Assembly (NCBI GenBank): GCA_013203755.1
Contig: JABMPI010000366.1
Location: 1-13,518, forward strand
From: Bacteroidota bacterium
GTDB taxonomy: Bacteria > Bacteroidota > Bacteroidia > Bacteroidales > Prolixibacteraceae
Direction of reading: 5' to 3'
Length of the DNA stretch: 13,518 bases
Made by a program: the position numbers and the translations under genes. Below are positions 13,511 to 13,518 of the stretch, one piece after another. Positions within the stretch are counted from its first letter, which is position 1; the number at the start of each line of letters is the position of its first letter. Under the pieces are notes generated by a model. The model saw nothing but the letters and a program-made list of their open reading frames with translations. It was not told the DNA's origin and did not search any database.

Positions 13511-13518
13511 GATTAAAA

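Noticed and set aside
1..13518. CRISPR arrays, insertion sequences, phage or toxin-antitoxin modules
   Set aside because: No regularly spaced identical repeats, transposase motifs or terminal inverted repeats with target duplications were seen.

Overview
The window is AT-rich bacterial DNA that looks like the phylum Bacteroidota. Most starts lack a Shine-Dalgarno sequence. The one clear promoter has the Bacteroidota form TTTG, a spacer, then TAnnTTTG. One regulator has the Bacteroidota-style layout of AraC helix-turn-helix, membrane segment, TolB-like domain and TPR repeats. Several intergenic spacers hold low-complexity repeats of a kind common in this phylum. A placement in the Marinilabiliales/Prolixibacteraceae part of the phylum is a guess from gene content, not shown by the sequence.

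Layout. Positions 1-623 (+) are the 3' part of the GTPase gene hflX, ending in a strong hairpin shared with the convergent metF. Positions 721-3139 (-) read, in transcription order, FLVCR/SLC49-like MFS transporter, a 52-residue membrane protein, then metF, with the last two overlapping by ATGA. Positions 3352-6412 (+) hold a membrane-bound AraC/TolB/TPR regulator followed by two small exported proteins of unknown function. Positions 6444-12933 (-) are one long same-strand block: a homocysteine biosynthesis protein (COG1900/DUF39), a NIL-domain ferredoxin, a UPF0280 (COG2122) protein, full-length cobalamin-dependent methionine synthase metH, and a 94-residue membrane protein. Upstream of this block are a SAM-I-family riboswitch (about 13077-13180, -) and a Bacteroidota promoter (13214-13243, -). 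A divergent tRNA with a CAU anticodon (13395-13468, +) closes the window.

How the genes work together. The main system is a methionine module. COG1900, NIL-ferredoxin and COG2122 proteins are the three components linked in methanogenic archaea to making homocysteine directly from aspartate semialdehyde and sulfide, without O-acyl-homoserine. Here they are consecutive, are followed by metH (homocysteine to methionine), and lie behind a leader that should sense S-adenosylmethionine, the end product. metF, which makes the methyl-THF that MetH uses, is about 5 kb away on the same strand, separated by the regulator and exported-protein block. That reading is inferred from family recognition and gene order; the riboswitch is supported by conserved cores, a plausible pseudoknot and a GAAA-capped P4.

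Secondary points of interest are a CAU tRNA carrying G3:U70 plus a T-stem mismatch, a helically phased repeat hairpin just before metH, a nested dyad between the MFS and regulator genes, and paired direct repeats in front of the exported-protein genes.
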